Source of the DNA: Psychrobacter glaciei
Lineage (GTDB): Bacteria; Pseudomonadota; Gammaproteobacteria; Pseudomonadales; Moraxellaceae
Assembly (NCBI RefSeq): GCF_014652895.1
Contig: NZ_BMZR01000003.1
Coordinates: forward strand, 248,001-312,000
Direction: 5' to 3'
Length of the DNA: 64,000 nt
Shown piece by piece: positions 60,436-64,000 of the stretch. The translations under genes were made by a program, and so were the position numbers. Numbering within the stretch: the stretch's first letter is position 1; every line of letters begins with the position of its first letter. The notes beneath the pieces were generated by a model. That model searched no databases, was not told the origin of the DNA, and was given only the letters and a program-made list of their open reading frames with translations.

Positions 60436-61920
60436 ATGTCAACCAACAATACAACTACCAGTGCATATACTGACTTCCATTTGCAGTTCATCGCTGGTGA
60501 ATGGCAAACAGGTAAGGACGACAGCAGCAATACTAATACCAATCCCTATAATGGCGATACGCTCGTAGAAATTCAGCAAGCGACCAAAGATCAGCTTAAT
60601 GAAGCATACGATGCTGCGAGCCAAACTCAAGAAGCATGGGCTAAGCAAACGCCTGCAACGCGAGCCGCAGTGTTATATAAAGTGGTCAACATACTGGATC
60701 AGCGCCAAGAAGAAATCGTTGATTGGCTAATCAAAGAGTCGGGCAGCACACGTATCAAAGCGATGGTCGAATTCAGTGCGACGCGCGCGATTACCCTTGA
60801 AGCAGCGACGTTCCCTAACCGTGTACATGGTGAGATTCGCCCATCGAATACCCCTGGCAAAGAAAACTTTATTTATCGTGAGCCTATCGGTGTCGTAGCA
60901 GTTATTAGCCCATGGAACTTTCCGCTACATTTGACTCAGCGCTCTATCGCACCAGCCCTAGCGCTTGGTAACGCGGTGGTACTCAAGCCTGCTAGCGATA
61001 CGCCAGTGACAGGTGGTTTGCTATTGGCCAAAGTATTTGAAGAAGCAGGTCTGCCAAAAGGTCTATTAAACGTGGTAGTTGGCTCAGGTAGCGAGATAGG
61101 CGATGCCATCGTTGAACACAAAGCGCCAAGCCTAGTGTCGTTCACAGGTTCGACCTCAGTGGGCAAACATATCGGTGAGTTAGCGAACGGCGGTGAGTAC
61201 ATCAAACAAGTGGCGCTTGAGCTTGGCGGTAACAGCCCATTTGTCGTACTAAAAGATGCTGATATCGAGCAAGCAGTAAAAGCGGCTGCCTTTGGTAAGT
61301 TCTTGCATCAAGGTCAAATCTGTATTGCCATCAACAGAGTGATTGTTGAAGACGAGATATATGATGATTTCGTAGAGCGTTTCTTAGCGCATGTCAAAAC
61401 ATTGAACGTCGGTGATCCTAACAAGCAAGACACCGCTGTTGGCCCAATCATCAATGCCAAGCAAGTCAAATCGCTCAAAGAAAAAATCGCTAAAGCGCAG
61501 GAAGAAGGCGCAAAAATGATATTAAGTGGCGAGATCGAAGGCCAAGTCGTACCACCGCATATCTTTACCGAAGTCACTCGCGAAATGGATCTATCACGTA
61601 ATGAAGTGTTTGGACCACTGGTCGGTATCATTCGTGCTAAAGATGAAGACGATGCACTATCGATCGCCAATGACTCTATGTACGGTCTGTCTAGTGCCGT
61701 GTTCACTGCTGATATGCAAAAAGGTCTGCGCTTCGCTCGCGGTATCAGAGCAGGCATGACTCATATCAATGACATCTCAGTCAATGATGAGAGCAATACG
61801 CCGTTTGGTGGTGAGAAAAACTCAGGTATCGGTCGCTTCAACGGTGAGTGGGTACTTGAAGAATTCACTAGAACACATTGGATCTCAATGCAAAATGAGC
61901 CACGTGAATATCCGTTCTAA
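60436..61920 (+). CDS. Aldehyde dehydrogenase (benzaldehyde/vanillin-type)
   Basis: A 494-aa NAD(P)-dependent aldehyde dehydrogenase. Active-site residues are Asn161 in SPWNFPL, Glu262 in LELGGNSP and the nucleophile Cys296 in [11 protein letters not shown]. The [19 protein letters not shown] and [20 protein letters not shown] text is closer to benzaldehyde- and vanillin-type enzymes than to the 16255 enzyme. It is divergent from the NemR-like gene and has a NemR-like box upstream. Together with the alcohol dehydrogenase it would clear toxic aldehydes both ways, to alcohol or acid. A terminator follows at 61960. Confidence 0.9.
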   Translation: MSTNNTTTSAYTDFHLQFIAGEWQTGKDDSSNTNTNPYNGDTLVEIQQATKDQLNEAYDAASQTQEAWAKQTPATRAAVLYKVVNILDQRQEEIVDWLIKESGSTRIKAMVEFSATRAITLEAATFPNRVHGEIRPSNTPGKENFIYREPIGVVAVISPWNFPLHLTQRSIAPALALGNAVVLKPASDTPVTGGLLLAKVFEEAGLPKGLLNVVVGSGSEIGDAIVEHKAPSLVSFTGSTSVGKHIGELANGGEYIKQVALELGGNSPFVVLKDADIEQAVKAAAFGKFLHQGQICIAINRVIVEDEIYDDFVERFLAHVKTLNVGDPNKQDTAVGPIINAKQVKSLKEKIAKAQEEGAKMILSGEIEGQVVPPHIFTEVTREMDLSRNEVFGPLVGIIRAKDEDDALSIANDSMYGLSSAVFTADMQKGLRFARGIRAGMTHINDISVNDESNTPFGGEKNSGIGRFNGEWVLEEFTRTHWISMQNEPREYPF

Positions 61921-61959
61921 TTGCCTTAAATTAGCTATTAAATCTAGCTGATAGCTAAT

Positions 61960-61991
61960 AAAAAAGACCGCTTTGATAGCGGTCTTTTTTT
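61960..61991. terminator. Bidirectional terminator after the aldehyde dehydrogenase
   Basis: AAAAAAGACCGCT and AGCGGTCTTTTTTT form a strong stem with loop TTGAT, between convergent genes. Confidence 0.9.
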
Positions 61992-62045
61992 GTGTGATAT
62001 TTGGCAGCTTACTGAGAATGATGTATTTGAAAGTTAGTCAATCTC

Positions 62046-62294
62046 TTATCTAGCATGAAAGCCCAGTAATCCTTCAATCTCTTCAATAGTCATGCGTCTT
62101 ACCAGTGCTTGTTCTTCTACCGACAAGCGATTGGTATGTTCTTTTATCATCGTATGAATACTCCGCGATATCTCAGAGGTGGTGGCGTAATACATTTGAG
62201 GCTGCTCTTTTGTCAGTCTCATCAAAAATCGATTAATAAGTTTACGCTTTTCATCTGATTTATTTTCTTCAGTCGTAGTATTATTTTGAGTCAT
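62046..62294 (-). CDS. Small hypothetical protein, 82 aa
   Basis: I do not recognise this family. The protein is charged and mostly helical, without a signal peptide or membrane segment. It opens with a polar tail (MTQNNTTTEENKSDEKRK) and continues with a region that looks like two or three helices, ending ALVRRMTIEEIEGLLGFHAR. AGGAG lies nine bases before the ATG, so translation is likely. It is convergent with the aldehyde dehydrogenase and divergent from the cryptochrome gene 199 bp away. Confidence 0.6.
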   Translation of the reverse strand: MTQNNTTTEENKSDEKRKLINRFLMRLTKEQPQMYYATTSEISRSIHTMIKEHTNRLSVEEQALVRRMTIEEIEGLLGFHAR

Positions 62295-62493
62295 GATGTT
62301 CTCCTAGAGGTAAGTCATTTAAGCAGTTAGATACATGAGAGTCGATGCTTATAAGTGGTTTCTGGGGCTGAGCGCATTGCCTTACAAGTATTAGGTTAGC
62401 ATCAAAGTTGAATGCTAAGTATGTGTTATACCGTATATGATACTTTAAGATTAAAAATAATAAATCAGTGCTAAGTAGCCAGAAGGATAGGGT

Positions 62494-63876
62494 ATGTCAA
62501 ATCAAGCAGCGAACAACTCAGAGAACAACAATGTCACATTAGTACTATTTCATAATGACTTGAGAGTGGCGGACAATGCCACTTTATTGAAAGCATCTAA
62601 GATATCCACTGATGGAAAGCTGCTATTGGTTTATGCGTCATCGTTGACAGATATATTAGATAATAAAGACCATTACGATGCCTATCGCTATGAGGCTATG
62701 GGGCAAGCTCGCCAGCAGTTTTTGCATGAGAGCTTGGCTGATTTAAATGCGTCACTGATACAGCGTGGTAATAGATTGCTGTATTTACAGAAAAATCTGG
62801 CAGCATTAGACACTTTTGCACAGCTGAGTGAACTCATCGAGCAGCAACAAGTGACGGATATCTGCATCAGTCAAACAGCAGATTATAATCAAAACAAAGT
62901 ATATGACCTTCTACAGGTGAAATATCCCAAGATACAGTGGCATGTTCAAACAACAGCGACTTTGTTTGATGGGTTACCGTTAGAGCATCTGCCCAAAAGC
63001 TTTACGCAGTTTCGTAAACAAATCGAAACTGATTATGATTTGCTGCATGCAGAAAAAGATATAGCAATTTATCCAACGCCAGAATCACTTGCTCCATTGC
63101 CTGAAAATATGCAGAGTAGGGACGAGTGCTTTTTTGAATCGCAGTGGTCTAATGAGGCAGGGCGTGATAAGCCATCACAGCAGCCATCCAGTTTTAGAGG
63201 TGGTGAGTTAAATGGCCTAACGCACTTATATACCTATTTTGGTTCCGATGCGCCCAGCACTTATAAAACCACCAGAAACACGCTAGATGACTGGACACAT
63301 TCTACGAAGTTTTCCGCTTGGCTTGCAAACGGCTCGCTGTCTGTAAACACAGTATTAAATCGTTTGCGCCGTTATGAGCGCGATATTATCGCAAATGACT
63401 CTACCTATTGGATATGGTTTGAGCTGCTGTGGCGTGAGTATTTTTATTGGTATGCTGTCACCCATCAGCAAAAGTTATTTTGGTTTAAAGGCATCGCTCA
63501 GCACGCGCCTTCAACTCAATTGGACGAAAATCTGTTAGCGCAATGGAAGAGTGGTACAACACAATATCCTATCGTCAACGCATGCATGAACCAATTGCGC
63601 ACGACAGGTTATATGTCGAATCGCGGACGACAACTGGTTGCCAGCTGCTTTATCCATGAGCTAGGCCTTGATTGGCGCTACGGGGCAGCTTACTTTGAGC
63701 AACATCTTGTTGATTATGATGTCGGCAGTAATTGGGGCAATTGGCAATATCTGGCAGGCGTGGGTGCTGATCCAAGAGGATGTAGACAGTTTAATCTCGA
63801 CAAGCAAACCCAGCAATACGATCCAAATGGTGAGTTTATCCGTCAGTGGCAAGGCAACACTCAAAAGAGCGATTAA
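62494..63876 (+). CDS. Cryptochrome DASH (photolyase/cryptochrome family)
   Basis: A 460-aa flavoprotein that repairs cyclobutane dimers in single-stranded DNA using blue light. It starts with the antenna domain (VTLVLFHNDLRVADNATL) and continues with the FAD domain: TRNTLDD, TKFSAWLANGSLS, WIWFELLWREYFYWYA and NRGRQLVASCFIHELG. NWGNWQYLAGVGADPRG is the DASH-type end motif. AAGGA lies 11 bases before the start. It may be cotranscribed with the next gene, 69 bp downstream. Confidence 0.92.
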   Translation: MSNQAANNSENNNVTLVLFHNDLRVADNATLLKASKISTDGKLLLVYASSLTDILDNKDHYDAYRYEAMGQARQQFLHESLADLNASLIQRGNRLLYLQKNLAALDTFAQLSELIEQQQVTDICISQTADYNQNKVYDLLQVKYPKIQWHVQTTATLFDGLPLEHLPKSFTQFRKQIETDYDLLHAEKDIAIYPTPESLAPLPENMQSRDECFFESQWSNEAGRDKPSQQPSSFRGGELNGLTHLYTYFGSDAPSTYKTTRNTLDDWTHSTKFSAWLANGSLSVNTVLNRLRRYERDIIANDSTYWIWFELLWREYFYWYAVTHQQKLFWFKGIAQHAPSTQLDENLLAQWKSGTTQYPIVNACMNQLRTTGYMSNRGRQLVASCFIHELGLDWRYGAAYFEQHLVDYDVGSNWGNWQYLAGVGADPRGCRQFNLDKQTQQYDPNGEFIRQWQGNTQKSD

Positions 63877-63945
63877 TGTATGTTGAAAACTCCCACCTAA
63901 CAGGTGACAACTATTATTAGACTAATCATAAGATAGGTTTAAACG

Positions 63946-64000
63946 ATGAAAAAGCCCAGTCCTTATCTAACTTTTGTAGGTACGATTCCATTTATAGCCT
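63946..64000 (+). CDS. Start of a membrane protein, cut by the window edge
   Basis: ATG at 63946 opens the text MKKPSPYLTFVGTIPFIA, which is hydrophobic after the first residues and resembles the start of a small multi-pass membrane protein such as DUF3429 members. Only 18 codons are visible, so the family cannot be confirmed. AGATAGG lies nine bases upstream. It follows the cryptochrome gene in the same direction. Confidence 0.5.
   Translation, partial: MKKPSPYLTFVGTIPFIA

Overview
This window reads as chromosomal DNA from a gamma-proteobacterium of the Moraxellaceae, most likely Psychrobacter. The basis is moderately AT-rich DNA, a DcaP-type porin, a Dca-like beta-oxidation set, GbuA/AruI guanidino genes, and short dispersed repeats between genes. 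The assignment comes from recognising protein families and was not tested by a search. I saw no prophage, plasmid, CRISPR or defence locus.

Layout. 1-3.5 kb: the end of a TRAP transporter binding protein, tRNA-Gly, a 2-oxo-acid decarboxylase (IpdC/PDC type) and GlpM. 3.8-5.6 kb: an NhaP2-type antiporter. 5.8-17.8 kb: a guanidino-compound locus with a LysR regulator (GbuR-like), guanidinobutyrase, NCS1 permease, nitrilase-family amidase, metallo-beta-lactamase-fold hydrolase, AruI-type 2-ketoarginine decarboxylase, Dld-type FAD dehydrogenase, YjiH membrane protein and aldehyde dehydrogenase. 17.9-29.4 kb: an IclR regulator, MFS permease, acyl-CoA dehydrogenase, enoyl-CoA hydratase, 3-hydroxyacyl-CoA dehydrogenase, 3-oxoadipyl-CoA-type thiolase, acyl-CoA ligase, thioesterase and DcaP-like porin. 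Together these resemble a dicarboxylate (adipate-like) degradation pathway. 30-51.5 kb: mostly housekeeping genes (maeA, tRNA-Ile2, pteridine reductase, cca, maeB, selO, acyl-CoA desaturase, GDPD, a lipoprotein, PduO-type adenosyltransferase, cysS, an MscS channel, guaB, glmM, pdxH). 51.8-62 kb: an electrophile and efflux island with an EmrAB-like pump, GST, DJ-1/PfpI protein, CurA-like reductase, YqhD-like alcohol dehydrogenase, NemR-like TetR regulator and aldehyde dehydrogenase. 62-64 kb: a small hypothetical protein, cryptochrome DASH and the start of a membrane protein.

How the parts work together. In the guanidino locus, AruI would convert 2-ketoarginine to 4-guanidinobutyraldehyde, the aldehyde dehydrogenase would give 4-guanidinobutyrate, and GbuA would split that into GABA and urea. 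The amidase and the Dld-like enzyme may feed in guanidinobutyramide and a 2-hydroxy acid. In the Dca-like locus a 17-bp palindromic motif occurs three times, once upstream of iclR and twice in the divergent promoter of the catabolic genes, so it is a good candidate IclR operator. In the electrophile island a 15-bp palindrome resembling the NemR box lies upstream of the alcohol dehydrogenase and between the regulator and the aldehyde dehydrogenase. The regulator keeps the equivalents of the NemR redox Cys and Lys.

The most unusual structural signal is a 170-bp MITE-like element present twice, in opposite orientations and flanked by TA. In both copies the TA plus the first G of the element form the TAG stop codon of the upstream gene (the thioesterase and glmM). 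Partial copies and two further dispersed repeat families occupy other intergenic gaps.
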